A stretch of 60,180 nucleotides of DNA, from positions 1 through 60,180 of the forward strand of contig CAKZOI010000074.1 of assembly GCA_937136395.1 (NCBI GenBank), read 5' to 3'. Shown here piece after piece: positions 1-10,147 of this stretch (position 1 is the stretch's first letter; every line of letters begins with the position of its first letter). The DNA is from an uncultured Opitutia bacterium. Its GTDB lineage: Bacteria; Verrucomicrobiota; Verrucomicrobiia; Opitutales; Coraliomargaritaceae. Below the pieces are notes generated by a model. It was given only the letters and a program-made list of their open reading frames with translations. It was not told the DNA's origin and searched no databases. The position numbers and the translations under genes are program-made.

Positions 1-1241
1 GCTCACCTGAATACGAATTCTCAAAAGAAGATCGCGCGAAATACCTATTACTACTTCGCGATCTTACAGACTCTCCGGTTCAAGCCGACTCAATCACAGA
101 AGATACCGAACTGACCGAAGTGCACCGCACCCACTTCGCCGACCTGCTCGACGCGGAGTCGCAAAAAATTGGCAAGAAGATCGCCCCGGTGGACTTCACT
201 CAAACCATTTCTGGTGTCACCGACGAACAGGAGCGCTATGCTACTATCCTCGCCGAGCTGGAAACCAAGTTGACCGAAGTCGTCGCCACCGCAGACAAAG
301 TCGAGTTCAACAGCCCGGGAATCAGCGAACGCATCGAGACCTTCAAAGAGCTCAACACGCTGTTCTTTGCCAACATGGATGCCCACCTAAGAAAACTGAA
401 AGGCTGGGATCAATCCGCACCCGTAACGATCACACAAGCACTTGGTGCCTTCTTCACCGGTAAAGACTGGGTCACCGCCAGTGACCAACAAGACTGGTAT
501 GGCCTCTTACCTCTCCTTTCAGGCTCGCTTCTCATTTCCGCAATCGCTCTCGTCTTCGCGGTTCCATTCGGCGTTGGCGCCGCGATTTACGTCAATCAAA
601 TCGCCGGCCCAAATGAGCGCAATTTCATCAAACCTTACGTCGAATTTATCTCTGCCATTCCATCGGTTGTCATCGGTTTCTTCGGTGTGGTGGTCTTCGG
701 TGAAGCGATCCGCCTACTCTCACAATGGGATGCCCTGCAATGGGTGCCGTTTTTTCCCGTTCAAGAGCGACTCAACGCCTTTACTGCCGGTTGCCTACTC
801 GCACTGATGGCGATCCCGACTATTTTCACACTGGCTGAAGATGCGATTAACAACATTCCGCGTCACTTCAAGGAAGCGTCACTTGCGATGGGTGCCACTC
901 AGTTGCAAACCACCATACGGGTCATCGTGCCGACCGCCCTCTCCGGAATCATCTCCGCAATCATGCTTGGGTTTGGCCGTGTGATTGGAGAAACAATGGT
1001 GGTGCTGCTCTGCGCCGGCAACCGTATCAAGATCCCGGACTTCACTGAAGGCGTCGGCGTCTTCGTCGAGCCCGTCCACACGATGACTGGCATCATCGCG
1101 CAGGAAATGGGTGAGGTCGTGCAAGGCAGCCTCCACTACCGAGCGCTCTTCATGGTCGGCATCGTCCTTTTCTTCATCTCATTGCTCATTAACTATAGTG
1201 CGCAGTGGGTCGTGAAACGCTACAGCAAGATCGGGGATTAA
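1..1241 (+). CDS. pstC: Phosphate ABC transporter permease PstC (5' partial)
   Basis: Inner-membrane permease subunit of the high-affinity PstSCAB phosphate importer. The reading frame is open from base 3, so the first in-frame GTG at 120 is probably internal and the true start lies outside the window. About 412 residues are visible. A long hydrophilic N-terminal part, with charged Glu/Lys-rich segments, precedes a cluster of hydrophobic segments. The ABC-contacting cytoplasmic loop EASLAMGA is near visible residue 290, followed by the [11 protein letters not shown] helix typical of PstC. The hydrophilic N-terminal extension is longer than in the E. coli protein. pstA follows after 19 bases, so the two are almost certainly co-transcribed. 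Identification is firm; only the start is unknown. Confidence 0.93.
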   Translation, partial: SPEYEFSKEDRAKYLLLLRDLTDSPVQADSITEDTELTEVHRTHFADLLDAESQKIGKKIAPVDFTQTISGVTDEQERYATILAELETKLTEVVATADKVEFNSPGISERIETFKELNTLFFANMDAHLRKLKGWDQSAPVTITQALGAFFTGKDWVTASDQQDWYGLLPLLSGSLLISAIALVFAVPFGVGAAIYVNQIAGPNERNFIKPYVEFISAIPSVVIGFFGVVVFGEAIRLLSQWDALQWVPFFPVQERLNAFTAGCLLALMAIPTIFTLAEDAINNIPRHFKEASLAMGATQLQTTIRVIVPTALSGIISAIMLGFGRVIGETMVVLLCAGNRIKIPDFTEGVGVFVEPVHTMTGIIAQEMGEVVQGSLHYRALFMVGIVLFFISLLINYSAQWVVKRYSKIGD

Positions 1242-1260
1242 TTTTCAAAATTTACGAGTC

Positions 1261-2466
1261 ATGTCTGAAAAACCAGCAACCAATATCTTCTCAAAGAAGC
1301 CCTCGCGCCAAGCGTTGTTTGAGACCTGCGTCTCTACCTTCTTTCGATTGGCGACTTATTTGGTCATCATCGCGGCAGGATATCTCTTTGTGAATATTGC
1401 CTACAACGGCTCCAAGGCCGTATTCACCACCAAGGCTCCGTTTATCAATATCGACTTCCTCACGCAGAAGCCACAAACGCTCCACGTATACGAACCGAAG
1501 GAAGTCACGACGGAACAGCAAAAGATTAACGCAGAAATCCTATCCACCAAGGCAAAGCGCAACGCACTCGGGTCCGGCGAAAAGGCACAGCGTGCCGAGT
1601 ATGAAGCGCACATCGAGTCTCTGGAGGAACGTTATGACATACTCGATGAACAACGCGTGGAAGGACGCCTCATGTTCAGCGATTCCGAATATCGCCAGCT
1701 CGACGAAACGCCATCCGAAGAACTCTTTAAATACAGCAACTACGCCTATAGTGGCGGCGGCATCGGACCTGCAATTATCGGCACCTGCCTGCTCGTTACG
1801 GGTTCGATTGCAATTGCACTGACACTCGGTGTGCTCTGCGCCGTTTACCTAAGTGAATACAGTCAACCGGGCAAAATGCTGCAACTGATTCGCCTCTCAA
1901 TCATGAATCTCTCGGGCGTGCCGTCCATCGTCTTCGGTCTGTTCGGCTTCGGTATGTTCGTGCTCTTCTTCGGATGGGGCGTTTCGATGATCGCCGGCTG
2001 GTTCACCCTCGCGATCATGGCGTTGCCGATTATCATCACTGCCAGTGAGGAGTCCATGCGAGCGATCCCCAAAGGCTTCCGCGAAGGCTCGCTTGCACTC
2101 GGCGCGTCCAAGTGGACATCGATTCGCACCAACGTTCTGCCCTATGCGTTGCCGGGTATTCTGACTTCCTCGATCATGGGTATTGCCCGTGTTGCCGGCG
2201 AGACGGCTCCGATCATGTTCACCGCCGCTTTTGCGCTTCGCGACCAACTCCCATGGGAGGGTCTCAAAGAGCCGACTGATTTCTTTTTTCAAGGAGTGAT
2301 GGCACTCCCCTACCACATCTACGTGGTGAGCGCTAAAATCCCACAAAACGAATATACGCGTAACATGCAATATGGCGCCGCATTCGTCTTCCTCTTCATC
2401 GTAGGTTTCTTCGCCCTTAGCAGTATCATCCTCCGCGTTAAAATCCGCAAAAAGTATAAGTGGTAA
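1261..2466 (+). CDS. pstA: Phosphate ABC transporter permease PstA
   Basis: Second permease subunit of the Pst phosphate importer, 401 residues. An N-terminal transmembrane segment (residues 28-48) is followed by a hydrophilic periplasmic or coiled insert of about 110 residues rich in Glu and Lys. The conserved permease core starts near residue 165. The loop motif EGSLALGAS lies near residue 275 and the helix [13 protein letters not shown] near 305, both diagnostic for PstA. The ATG at 1261 sits 19 bases after pstC and pstB follows after 39 bases. As in the neighbouring PstC, the extra hydrophilic N-terminal region is unusual relative to enterobacterial homologues. Confidence 0.93.
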   Translation: MSEKPATNIFSKKPSRQALFETCVSTFFRLATYLVIIAAGYLFVNIAYNGSKAVFTTKAPFINIDFLTQKPQTLHVYEPKEVTTEQQKINAEILSTKAKRNALGSGEKAQRAEYEAHIESLEERYDILDEQRVEGRLMFSDSEYRQLDETPSEELFKYSNYAYSGGGIGPAIIGTCLLVTGSIAIALTLGVLCAVYLSEYSQPGKMLQLIRLSIMNLSGVPSIVFGLFGFGMFVLFFGWGVSMIAGWFTLAIMALPIIITASEESMRAIPKGFREGSLALGASKWTSIRTNVLPYALPGILTSSIMGIARVAGETAPIMFTAAFALRDQLPWEGLKEPTDFFFQGVMALPYHIYVVSAKIPQNEYTRNMQYGAAFVFLFIVGFFALSSIILRVKIRKKYKW

Positions 2467-2505
2467 ACCACCGCACCACGACCAATTTAAAACTCACTTT
2501 TTACT

Positions 2506-3303
2506 ATGGCTCAAACAAGCACACCTTCGGATATGACAGACGAAAACAAGCCAATCATTGAAATTCGCAATTTCGACTTCGCTTACGGCGACGCGCAAGC
2601 ACTCTTCGATATCAACATGGATATTCGCGAGAAGGAAGTCACCTCTTTCATCGGCCCATCCGGTTGCGGCAAGTCCACTTTCCTGCGCTGCTTTAATCGT
2701 ATGAACGACTTGATCGACATCGCCAATATCAAGGGCGGCGAAATCAAGATCAGCGACATCAACATTTACGATAAGGAAGTCGACGTCATCGAATTGCGCA
2801 AACACGTCGGCATGGTATTCCAAAAATCGAATCCATTCCCGAAATCGATTTATGATAACATCGCCTACGGACTCCGCATCCAGGGCATCAAACAAAAGAG
2901 CGTCTTAGATGGTGTCGTCGAAGAATGCCTGCGGGGTGCCGCACTTTGGGACGAAGTCAAAGACCGCCTCAACGAAAGCGCGCTCGGAATGTCTGGTGGC
3001 CAACAGCAACGCCTCTGCATTGCTCGTGCACTCGCAGTGAAGCCTAAGATCCTACTTATGGATGAGCCCTGTTCCGCCCTCGACCCAATCGCAACCGCAA
3101 AAGTCGAAGAGTTGATTCACCAACTCAAGAAGCAATATACTATCATTATCGTGACACACAGTATGCAACAGGCTGCTCGTGTCTCTGACAAGACTGCCTT
3201 CTTCTATCTGGGTAAACTCATCGAATTCGGCAAGACCGATGACATTTTCATGAACCCAACCGACCCACAAACCGAAGCCTACATCTCGGGTCGCTTTGGT
3301 TGA
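2506..3303 (+). CDS. pstB: Phosphate ABC transporter ATP-binding protein PstB
   Basis: ATPase subunit that drives phosphate import through PstCA. It has 265 residues, close to the usual 250-270. Walker [10 protein letters not shown] is near residue 50, the ABC signature MSGGQQQR near 161, Walker B ILLMDEP near 181 and the switch histidine in VTHSMQQ near 217. An N-terminal extension of about 15 residues precedes the core. The gene lies between pstA and phoU on the same strand. In this family expression is normally induced by phosphate starvation through PhoB, but the promoter would be upstream of the window and cannot be checked here. Confidence 0.96.
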   Translation: MAQTSTPSDMTDENKPIIEIRNFDFAYGDAQALFDINMDIREKEVTSFIGPSGCGKSTFLRCFNRMNDLIDIANIKGGEIKISDINIYDKEVDVIELRKHVGMVFQKSNPFPKSIYDNIAYGLRIQGIKQKSVLDGVVEECLRGAALWDEVKDRLNESALGMSGGQQQRLCIARALAVKPKILLMDEPCSALDPIATAKVEELIHQLKKQYTIIIVTHSMQQAARVSDKTAFFYLGKLIEFGKTDDIFMNPTDPQTEAYISGRFG

Positions 3304-3347
3304 TCCTTACCCTTAGCTGCCTCCAAAACACTTTAACATTACACACA

Positions 3348-3986
3348 ATGAACCGTTACTTTCACCACGAGCTACACGATCTCAGATCAATGCTAATTCT
3401 CATCGCTGAAAAAGCCAACGAAGCGGGTCGCCTAGCAGTCGAGGGTTTCCTCTCAAGCGATCTCGAAAAAACCCAACACGCCGTCAAACTTGATGACGAA
3501 ATCGATGCACTCGAAATCGCAATCGACCGCGCATCTGTTCGTTACATCACGTTACGCTCACCTGTCTCCAGCGACGTGCGACTTATCTTTGTTGCGATCA
3601 AAGCAAGTCACGACCTGGAGCGTGCAGGCGACGAAGCACACAGCATCGCAAAGCGGACACGTAACATCCTCACCCGTGACGGTAGCGTGCAAAACAAGGT
3701 CGAGATCGAGGCAATGAGTAAACTCGCATTCGGCATGATGAAGGATGCAATCAACTGCTTCCTCGAAGAAGATCTCGACCTCGCAGAGAGCATCATTGAG
3801 CAAGATAAAGAAGTCGACCGCTTGAACAAAGAGAACTTTAAGAACCTCTCCATGGCCCTGCGTGATGGCGGCATCGACCCTGCCACACAAATCGAAACGA
3901 TCCTCATTTCAAAATCCATCGAGCGTATTGCTGACCACGCCAAAAACTTAGCCGAGGAAGTCATCTATCTCTTAACAGGTGAGTAA
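3348..3986 (+). CDS. phoU: Phosphate signalling complex protein PhoU
   Basis: Peripheral regulator that couples the Pst transporter to the PhoR/PhoB system and limits phosphate uptake. It has 212 residues with the two-repeat helical-bundle character of PhoU. Conserved patterns are visible in each half: VRLIFVAIKASHDLERAGDE in the first and SKSIERIADHAKNLAEEV in the second. The open frame extends back to 3300, but the ATG at 3348 begins the expected sequence (MNRYFHHELHDLRSM), so it is preferred. It is the last gene of the pst operon, 44 bases after pstB. Confidence 0.93.
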   Translation: MNRYFHHELHDLRSMLILIAEKANEAGRLAVEGFLSSDLEKTQHAVKLDDEIDALEIAIDRASVRYITLRSPVSSDVRLIFVAIKASHDLERAGDEAHSIAKRTRNILTRDGSVQNKVEIEAMSKLAFGMMKDAINCFLEEDLDLAESIIEQDKEVDRLNKENFKNLSMALRDGGIDPATQIETILISKSIERIADHAKNLAEEVIYLLTGE

Positions 3987-4147
3987 GTCACTCTACTTAA
4001 ACAACCTGTAATCAATTTTTTATAACTTTTAAGTATCCACTTGGCTCTGTTTGTGCTATGCACCCACGCGTCGGTCGATTTGTCCTGAGGAATCGTGCAT
4101 AAGGCCGAGCAAACAATTCACTCAACCAAATTAGAAAATAAACTCAC

Positions 4148-4615
4148 ATGGCTAAGAAAACTACAAAGAAAGCAACTAAGAAAGTTGCGACTAAGAAAGT
4201 AGCGAAAAAGGATCCTGCTAAAAAAGTGGCAGCCAAGAAGGCTCCTGCGAAAAAGGCAGCAGCTGCAAAGAAAGCTCCGGCTAAAAAAGCAGCCGCGCCA
4301 AAGGCAGCAGCTCCTAAGAAAGCCCCGGCTAAGAAAAAAGCAGCCGCTAAGAAAGTTGAACAAACTTCTCTTATCGCACGCGTTGATGTCGGCTTCGGCA
4401 ACAGCCTCTACGTTCGTGGCTCAGGCGCTGGCCTTAGCTGGGCGAAGGGCACACTCCTTGACAACGTCTCCCCATACGAGTGGGCATTCAAGACGACAAA
4501 AGCAAAGGGTGAAGTTGAATTCAAATTCCTACACAATGACGAGATTTGGTCTGAGGGTGAAAACCTCACAGTCGCAGCAGGTGGCACATCCATCAGTTCT
4601 CCGATCTTCGGATAA
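4148..4615 (+). CDS. Lys/Ala-rich KATKK-type DNA-binding-like protein with C-terminal domain
   Basis: A protein of 155 residues in two parts. Residues 1 to about 74 are almost only Lys, Ala, Pro, Thr and Val in repeated KKAPAKKA-type units, resembling the histone H1 tails of bacterial nucleoid proteins. Residues 75-155 form a separate, non-repetitive domain with aromatic residues and alternating hydrophobic positions (GNSLYVRG, GLSW, EFKFLHNDEIW, NLTVAAG), likely beta-rich and distantly recalling starch-binding-type modules. Nucleic-acid binding of the tail is inferred from composition. The role of the C-terminal domain is unknown. The gene stands alone with its own terminator 20-50 bases downstream. 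Confidence 0.8.
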   Translation: MAKKTTKKATKKVATKKVAKKDPAKKVAAKKAPAKKAAAAKKAPAKKAAAPKAAAPKKAPAKKKAAAKKVEQTSLIARVDVGFGNSLYVRGSGAGLSWAKGTLLDNVSPYEWAFKTTKAKGEVEFKFLHNDEIWSEGENLTVAAGGTSISSPIFG

Positions 4616-4634
4616 TTAATCGCCGCATTTCTAC

Positions 4635-4667
4635 AAAAGCCCACCGTGCAAGCGGTGGGCTTTTTTT
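4635..4667 (+). terminator. Rho-independent terminator of the KATKK gene
   Basis: A perfect 8-bp GC-rich stem (GCCCACCG at 4639-4646 and CGGTGGGC at 4653-4660) with loop TGCAAG is followed by seven T residues. It lies just after the stop codon at 4615. Confidence 0.92.
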
Positions 4668-4767
4668 GTGCGCCAAGCCGAAAGCGCTTCGCGCTAACCG
4701 ACAACACTATAGGCTCGCGGCGAGTGCGAACGCCACAAATAACGAAACCGTGGCGTCGCCGCCTAGA

Positions 4768-4957
4768 GAGTGTCTCAAAATTGAAATTACTTTTGAGAAT
4801 TCGTGGTGAGACTCCGCAATTGTAGGTTAGGCACTCTTGCCTGACCAAATTGAGGGTGCGATGAAGCCCACAGAGGTAGTCAGACAAGAGTGTCTGACTT
4901 ACGATCAGCAATGACCCCCATAGCTTTAGTTAATCAACAGGTTTTTGAGACGTTTTC
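4768..4957 (-). repeat. 190-bp REPIN/MITE-like element, family A, copy 1
   Basis: One of three similar copies, the others being at 19299-19489 and 40213-40401. Its ends are imperfect inverted repeats (GTGTCTCAAAA at 4771 and TTTTTGAGAC at 4942). Inside are two hairpins in inverted orientation: 4826-4845 (stem GTTAGGCA/TGCCTGAC) and 4879-4898 (stem GTCAGACA/TGTCTGAC). It lies between the KATKK gene and thrC and is in reverse orientation to the other two copies. It has no coding capacity. Confidence 0.85.
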
Positions 4958-4992
4958 CTTGTGGCGGCCTAAGGGAAGCCCTTCGGTAAAAA

Positions 4993-6351
4993 CTACCGCA
5001 CGATATGCTGACGCATAAATGCCTTGATCGCTTCCGGTGTTGGCTCAACCGCATGTTTCACAATTTCGCGGCTTTTAAGTGCTTCCAAAGACGGATGTGT
5101 CGAGTCCTCTCCGATCGCATCTACAATAGTATCAGGGAATTTAGCCGGATGCGCAGTCGATAGCACGATTTCGGGCCCATCAAATTCGCCCGCAAAACCA
5201 CAGGCCGTGTGTGGGTCGGCTATATAGTCATACTGCGCATACACTCGCTTAATGATCTCTGCGATCTCTGCGTCATCCGTGCGTGAACTGGAAAATCCAT
5301 CAGACTTGAAGTCGTCAAAGGAATACTCACCGGACTCCTTAAACGTCCGAATGATCTCACGAACCTTTGCCGAGTCACAGTTTTCGGAATAATACAGGAA
5401 ACGCTCAAAATTCGATGCTACCTGAATATCCATCGATGGTGCCAAACTCGGTGCCACAGCATCCAATTTATACACACCTGTCTGAAACAGGCGGTGTAAA
5501 ATATCATTTTGATTCGTTGCGACACGGAAGCCCTTAATTGGCACGCCCATACGCTGAACCAACCAGCCTGCTAATACATTGCCGAAATTCCCCGTCGGCA
5601 CGACAAAGGTTACCTGCTCACGAACATCTGCCGGTAAACGGAAAAATGCCGAGAGGTAATAAACACACTGCGCAAGAATTCTCGCGAGGTTAATGGAATT
5701 CACTGCCGAGAGTCCCACTTCTGCCGCAAACTCCCGATCCTCAAACACGGTCTTCATCGCCGCCTGTGCATCATCGAAGCTGCCTTTAATTGCCAATGGA
5801 AAGACATTATCCGCACCTGTGCAGGTCATCTGACGTTCCTGCAATGGAGAGATGCGTCCATCCGGATAGAGAATAAAAGTGGTCACCCCTTGCTTGCCGA
5901 GCAAGCCGTGAATCGCGGCCGCACCGGTATCACCCGAAGTCGCACCCAACACCGAAATAGGATTCCCGGTGCGTGCGATCTGCGCCTCATACAGGTTACC
6001 CAGCAACTGCAGGGCGAAATCCTTGAAGGCAAGAGTCGGCCCATGAAAGAGCTCCAAGACGAACAGCTCGTCGCTCAATTTTACAATTGGCGCGATCTCC
6101 TCGTGATCAAACTTGGTATAGGAACGCTGCACGATACCGCGCAACGCGTCACGATCAATATCCGTCGCGAAGATCGCGAAAAACGCCTCACACAGCTCAG
6201 CATAGCTCAATTGCTCCCACTCCTTCAGGTAAGGCGACAAGTCAGGTAATTGCTCAGGCAGATACAAACCCGCGTCCGGTGCGAGTCCTTGGGCGACGGC
6301 TGTGGAAAATGAAACTGGGGGCACTTGGCCACGTGTGCTAATAAATTGCAT
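4993..6351 (-). CDS. thrC: Threonine synthase
   Basis: PLP enzyme that converts O-phosphohomoserine to threonine and phosphate, the last step of threonine synthesis. It has 452 residues, the length of the longer class of threonine synthases. The PLP-binding lysine is Lys110 in GPTLAFKDFALQ. A further PLP/phosphate-binding segment is LGATSGDTGAAAIHG, and VVPTGNFGNVLAGW follows. The N-terminus MQFISTRGQVPPVSFSTAV matches the family start (MxYxSTRG). Downstream, toward lower coordinates, is the family A repeat. lysC of the same aspartate pathway lies about 1.6 kb further right on the same strand. Confidence 0.96.
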   Translation of the reverse strand: MQFISTRGQVPPVSFSTAVAQGLAPDAGLYLPEQLPDLSPYLKEWEQLSYAELCEAFFAIFATDIDRDALRGIVQRSYTKFDHEEIAPIVKLSDELFVLELFHGPTLAFKDFALQLLGNLYEAQIARTGNPISVLGATSGDTGAAAIHGLLGKQGVTTFILYPDGRISPLQERQMTCTGADNVFPLAIKGSFDDAQAAMKTVFEDREFAAEVGLSAVNSINLARILAQCVYYLSAFFRLPADVREQVTFVVPTGNFGNVLAGWLVQRMGVPIKGFRVATNQNDILHRLFQTGVYKLDAVAPSLAPSMDIQVASNFERFLYYSENCDSAKVREIIRTFKESGEYSFDDFKSDGFSSSRTDDAEIAEIIKRVYAQYDYIADPHTACGFAGEFDGPEIVLSTAHPAKFPDTIVDAIGEDSTHPSLEALKSREIVKHAVEPTPEAIKAFMRQHIVR

Positions 6352-6399
6352 AGAATGGAGTTTGTATCCCCCAAAAGAGAGTCAATCAACAATTCTTAC

Positions 6400-7761
6400 T
6401 CAAAATTCCGACGCAAAACTCTCACGCAAGGCCTGCTTTGCAGGTTCGCCCTCCACCCAGCTTTGACCGTTCAAGCCAACTATCAAAACCGGTTCAAACC
6501 AACCGGAGGACACCGCCTGATTAATGAGATCCTCCGCCGAAAGACAGTGACGCCCCGAATGTTGTTTCAGCTCAAATTGAACCGGACCGATTCCATGATA
6601 GGAACGATAGATCAATTCCGTGCACGCAAGACGATCTGAAGTCGTATAATCAAATACGAAATCATACAATTTTCCGGTGTGCTCAAGCCCGCGGCTGATC
6701 GCTTGCTTGATCTCATCTTCAGCCAATTGAGGGCGTAAGACCACGAACGTATCCACCTGCAGGGTCTCCTTAGCTCTTCGAAGCAGAACTCCGTCACGCT
6801 TCGACTCTAGGAAACTGACAATGTTTTCAATAAACGCATTCCTTTCGATACCCAGCGCGTCCCGCTCATCATTGTCGCCTACGTAAAACGCAGCATGCGG
6901 CCAAAACCCGGGAAGAAATAAATTGCTCAAGGCGTCGTCGTGACGAGTGATCAATACATCTCCCGGCTTAATAAAGTCCTTCAAGCGTGCACGCAGCCCA
7001 GCATCGACACGCTTACCCTCTCCAGGAGCTTTCACAAAGGGTTGCTTCAACTCTGCAATACTGGAGCCACTCAATTCAAAGAGACTAAACATCACTTTTC
7101 GATAACCAGATGCATTCCTCCGCAAAATCGAGTGTATCCGATATCCGATGCGCTTACGTAGCAGCTCATCGCTTCGTAAATCAATGAGCTTCTCCTCTTC
7201 CTTCAACAACTCGATCACTGGCGCAATTGCAGGATCACTACTCAATGCATGGATCGCCTTACGCTTCTTCTGATAAAAACGACTTGCATCGAAGAAGCCC
7301 CACCAACGGCGAGGTGAGGTCAAACTGCCATAGACCTCGGTAAACGTCTTCGCTGGCAACTGATAACGAGGCTCGGGCTCATCCAGCTTCTTGCGAGTCA
7401 CGGGCGCATCTTCGGTGAGCTTAACTAAATAACTTGCCGCCCGAACCAATAGGCACGCCGCAGCATACGCGATGGCAAACTCTTTGAGATCCGCAGAGCC
7501 TTTATGCGACCAGCGCCCTTGGCTCAACTCATCTAAACTCTGTAACAGGGACGACCGAACCGCTAGATATCGCGTGTAAATCTCGCGCAAGCGTTCGTCT
7601 TCATCAGGTAAAAAGTAGCCACGTTCTTCTGCACGTTTAACGTCATCAACATAGCTACTCAGGTCGCTGCTTCGGGGTAGGGCTGCAGCGGAAGCCAAAA
7701 GTATTGAGACATGCTTCACAACTGCACATGAAACACTGATGTTACGTTTCTGCGAGAACAA
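6400..7761 (-). CDS. YiiX/YebB-like (C92) permuted papain-like protein
   Basis: About 453 residues if translation begins at the TTG at 7761. A GTG at 7719, beginning VKHVSILLASAAALP, is a plausible alternative that would give a short hydrophobic start. The C-terminal 200 residues match the permuted papain-like YiiX/YebB fold. FIKPGDVLITRHDDALSN comes first, then WPHAAFYVG carrying the candidate catalytic His, then DRLACTELIYRSYHG carrying the candidate Cys. The N-terminal half is helical and has no recognised domain. Members are thought to be hydrolases or amidases acting on lipid or peptidoglycan-like substrates; the substrate here is unknown. Confidence 0.72.
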   Translation of the reverse strand: MFSQKRNISVSCAVVKHVSILLASAAALPRSSDLSSYVDDVKRAEERGYFLPDEDERLREIYTRYLAVRSSLLQSLDELSQGRWSHKGSADLKEFAIAYAAACLLVRAASYLVKLTEDAPVTRKKLDEPEPRYQLPAKTFTEVYGSLTSPRRWWGFFDASRFYQKKRKAIHALSSDPAIAPVIELLKEEEKLIDLRSDELLRKRIGYRIHSILRRNASGYRKVMFSLFELSGSSIAELKQPFVKAPGEGKRVDAGLRARLKDFIKPGDVLITRHDDALSNLFLPGFWPHAAFYVGDNDERDALGIERNAFIENIVSFLESKRDGVLLRRAKETLQVDTFVVLRPQLAEDEIKQAISRGLEHTGKLYDFVFDYTTSDRLACTELIYRSYHGIGPVQFELKQHSGRHCLSAEDLINQAVSSGWFEPVLIVGLNGQSWVEGEPAKQALRESFASEF

Positions 7762-7805
7762 TTATGCACGAGCAAAGCCTCGCCAAAGTTATGAATAAAC
7801 TGTAG

Positions 7806-7982
7806 GTCAGACACTCCTGTCTGACCATCCCCGCATGGCTACTGATATGGGAAAGAAATGAATTTCCACAACCGAACTTAGGTAAGGGTAGAGAATTGCT
7901 CAGAGCGAATCCCGCAGGCACGCACGAATCCATATCCGGCAAGCACTTAACACACACATTGGGTCAGGCAAGAGTGCCTGAC
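7806..7982. repeat. Family A hairpins as an inverted pair
   Basis: Two 20-bp hairpins face each other in the gap between the C92 gene and lysC. One is at 7806-7825 (stem GTCAGACA/TGTCTGAC, loop CTCC), the other at 7963-7982 (stem GTCAGGCA/TGCCTGAC, loop AGAG). The inverted pair with about 140 bases between is a REPIN-like arrangement. The sequence between the hairpins differs from that of the 190-bp elements. Confidence 0.78.
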
Positions 7983-7993
7983 CTACATTCAAA

Positions 7994-9208
7994 CTATTGG
8001 CCAAGACCGAAAGCGGCGTGCACTAAACGCGTGGCTTCTTCAGCATCCTTTGGATCGATGCCCACCGAAATTTTGATCTCTGATGTGCTAACTAACTGAA
8101 TATTCACGGCACCTTCAGCGAGTGCGGCAAATAGCTTAGCGGCAACCCCTGAATGCGAACGCATACCAACACCGACGACGGAGACCTTTGCAATATCACT
8201 CGCCTCAAAAAGCTTGCCAGCCGCTTCATCAGGAAAGGACTCAAGCACGGCTTTCTCTGCACGGTAAATATCATCGCGTGGCACCGTAAAGGTCATATTC
8301 GCCTTACCGTCACGTCCAATATTCTGCACGATCATATCAACGCTTATTCCAGCATTGCCCAAGGCTTCAAACAACTTTGCTGCCGTCCCAGGACGGTCGG
8401 GCAAGTCGCTAATAACGATCTTTGCTTGGTTCTTATCAAGTGCGACGCCACTCACGACGACGTCTTCCATAGAGGCGGCTTCTTCCTTCACAATAGTTCC
8501 TGGGTTGTTATTAAAACTGGAGCGGACTTCAAAAATGACATTAAATTTTTGGGCAAATTCAACAGCCCGATTTTGCATAACCTTCGAACCGCTACTTGCG
8601 AGTTCGAGCATTTCTTCATACGCAATTTCATCGAGTTTTTTCGCGTCGGGCACGAGTCGAGGATCTGCTGTATAGACACCGTCCACATCTGTGCAAATTT
8701 GACAAAGGTCGGCGTTGAGTGCTGCGGCAATCGCAATCGCACTTAAATCTGAACCGCCGCGCCCCAGTGTGGTAATTTGCCCATCCGCTGAATGCCCTTG
8801 GAAACCTGCCAAGATAACGACCTTACCTGAATCCAGTTGATCTTTTAAATCACCGCCAGTTATCTGCGTAATCCGTGCCCGTGTGTGCGCTGGGTCGGTC
8901 AAAATACCCGCCTGCATCCCTGTGCGTGATACTGCAGGCACTCCAATCGCATGTAACGCCATTGCGGTCAATGCAATCGTCTCTTGCTCTCCAACCGTGA
9001 GCAGCATATCCATCTCACGCTCATCAGGATGAGGATTCAAGGCCTTCGCACGCGCAATCAACTCGTTGGTAACTCCGGAACGCGCCGAAACCACCACCAC
9101 GACTTGATTACCAGCATCGTGAGTTTCCTTCACGCGCTGCGCCACATTCTTAATGCGGTCGATATCGCCGACTGAAGTGCCGCCGTATTTTTGAACAATG
9201 AGTGCCAT
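7994..9208 (-). CDS. lysC: Aspartate kinase
   Basis: Phosphorylates aspartate, the first step toward lysine, threonine, methionine and diaminopimelate. It has 404 residues from the ATG at 9208, which gives the canonical start ALIVQKYGGTSVGD. The open frame runs further back to 9289, but that part has no family similarity. The amino-acid kinase domain covers residues 1-245 (VVVVSARSGVTNELI, GRGGSDLSAIAIAA). Two ACT domains follow in the last 150 residues (IVISDLPDRPGTAAKLFEAL, VSVVGVGMRSHSGVAAKLF), consistent with feedback inhibition by lysine and/or threonine. It appears monocistronic. Confidence 0.96.
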   Translation of the reverse strand: MALIVQKYGGTSVGDIDRIKNVAQRVKETHDAGNQVVVVVSARSGVTNELIARAKALNPHPDEREMDMLLTVGEQETIALTAMALHAIGVPAVSRTGMQAGILTDPAHTRARITQITGGDLKDQLDSGKVVILAGFQGHSADGQITTLGRGGSDLSAIAIAAALNADLCQICTDVDGVYTADPRLVPDAKKLDEIAYEEMLELASSGSKVMQNRAVEFAQKFNVIFEVRSSFNNNPGTIVKEEAASMEDVVVSGVALDKNQAKIVISDLPDRPGTAAKLFEALGNAGISVDMIVQNIGRDGKANMTFTVPRDDIYRAEKAVLESFPDEAAGKLFEASDIAKVSVVGVGMRSHSGVAAKLFAALAEGAVNIQLVSTSEIKISVGIDPKDAEEATRLVHAAFGLGQ

Positions 9209-9400
9209 TTTTTTTGAAAAACTGAAAGGTAGGAAAACTGGAAAGCTGAAAGGCTTGCGACAGCCTACAAGAATTAGAAGACGCTCCAAGCAATACTAGG
9301 TGGGGTAAGTTTCAAGGTGTTTATTTCATAGAAATCACTCGGGGTATAATTAATGTAGGAGATGTGGACACGGAGATCGGCGCACCCGTCACTCAATGAC

Positions 9401-10078
9401 TCAAGGTGACTCCAATAAGGCATCTTCAGTAATCGCATCCATGCGCTCCTTTAAAATCAGTGCCGCGGCCTTTGGATCGTCAGTTCCGAGTTCAAAGGCA
9501 CTCTCGTAATAGACGGTTTTGACTTTTAAGCATGTAAATGGCAGCGGCAGATAAAACCGATCCCAGCTCTTTAAGCGCCACGCACGCCCGAAATTGAAAG
9601 AGAGCAATACGATCGGCGCATCGGTCTTCAGGGCGACTGCAACGGCACCCGGTTTCATTTCGTAGATAGGGCCACGCGAACCATCTGGTGTGACTCCGAT
9701 ATCGTAACCATCCTGATTCGCGGCGATCATCTCTCGAAAAGCCTGGGCCCCACGACCGTAGCGAGACCCTCGAATCGGTAAGATACCGAGGGTTTCAAAA
9801 AAACCAGCGAGCCAGCCTCCATCCGAACTGGCACTGATAACGGTGGCGAGTTTACGCTGACGAAAATAGCGCCTAAAAAACTCAGGGGCCGCAAACAAGC
9901 GATTGTGCCAATTTATCACCACGAGTGGCCCCGGCGGATTATCCATAAGTGCCTGCACATCACTGCCCCATTTAAACCGAAGCGTGCGTGACCACAGGCG
10001 AACTGCTAGAACCACAATCCACAACAACAGGCGCTCATGCCCTTTCAGTTGCTTAGGTGTAGTGGTCTGGCTGCTCAT
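9401..10078 (-). CDS. DUF374 lysophospholipid acyltransferase family protein
   Basis: 225 residues of the LPLAT-like DUF374 family, a membrane-associated acyltransferase probably acting on lipid A precursors or phospholipids. A hydrophobic N-terminal segment ([14 protein letters not shown]) is followed by the block [19 protein letters not shown], where the expected HxxxxD is replaced by the family's HNR pattern. Next come [17 protein letters not shown], the conserved [15 protein letters not shown], and the substrate-binding block [18 protein letters not shown]. The assignment to the family is good; the acyl acceptor cannot be told from sequence. gltA lies 69 bases upstream on the same strand. 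Confidence 0.86.
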   Translation of the reverse strand: MSSQTTTPKQLKGHERLLLWIVVLAVRLWSRTLRFKWGSDVQALMDNPPGPLVVINWHNRLFAAPEFFRRYFRQRKLATVISASSDGGWLAGFFETLGILPIRGSRYGRGAQAFREMIAANQDGYDIGVTPDGSRGPIYEMKPGAVAVALKTDAPIVLLSFNFGRAWRLKSWDRFYLPLPFTCLKVKTVYYESAFELGTDDPKAAALILKERMDAITEDALLESP

Positions 10079-10147
10079 TGAAATCTAGGAGAGTGGTTCG
10101 CCCTGCCACCGCAGGTCGCCCTGGCAAGGCAGTCCTGCCTCAGAAGC

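Noticed and set aside
120-1241. GTG at 120 as the start of PstC
   Set aside because: The same frame is open to the left edge with good coding character, so the gene begins outside the window.
4118-4401. Minus-strand frames with strongly hydrophobic Phe/Ala/Leu-rich translations
   Set aside because: They are the antisense of the Lys/Ala codon repeats of the KATKK gene; the composition is a mirror of that repeat.
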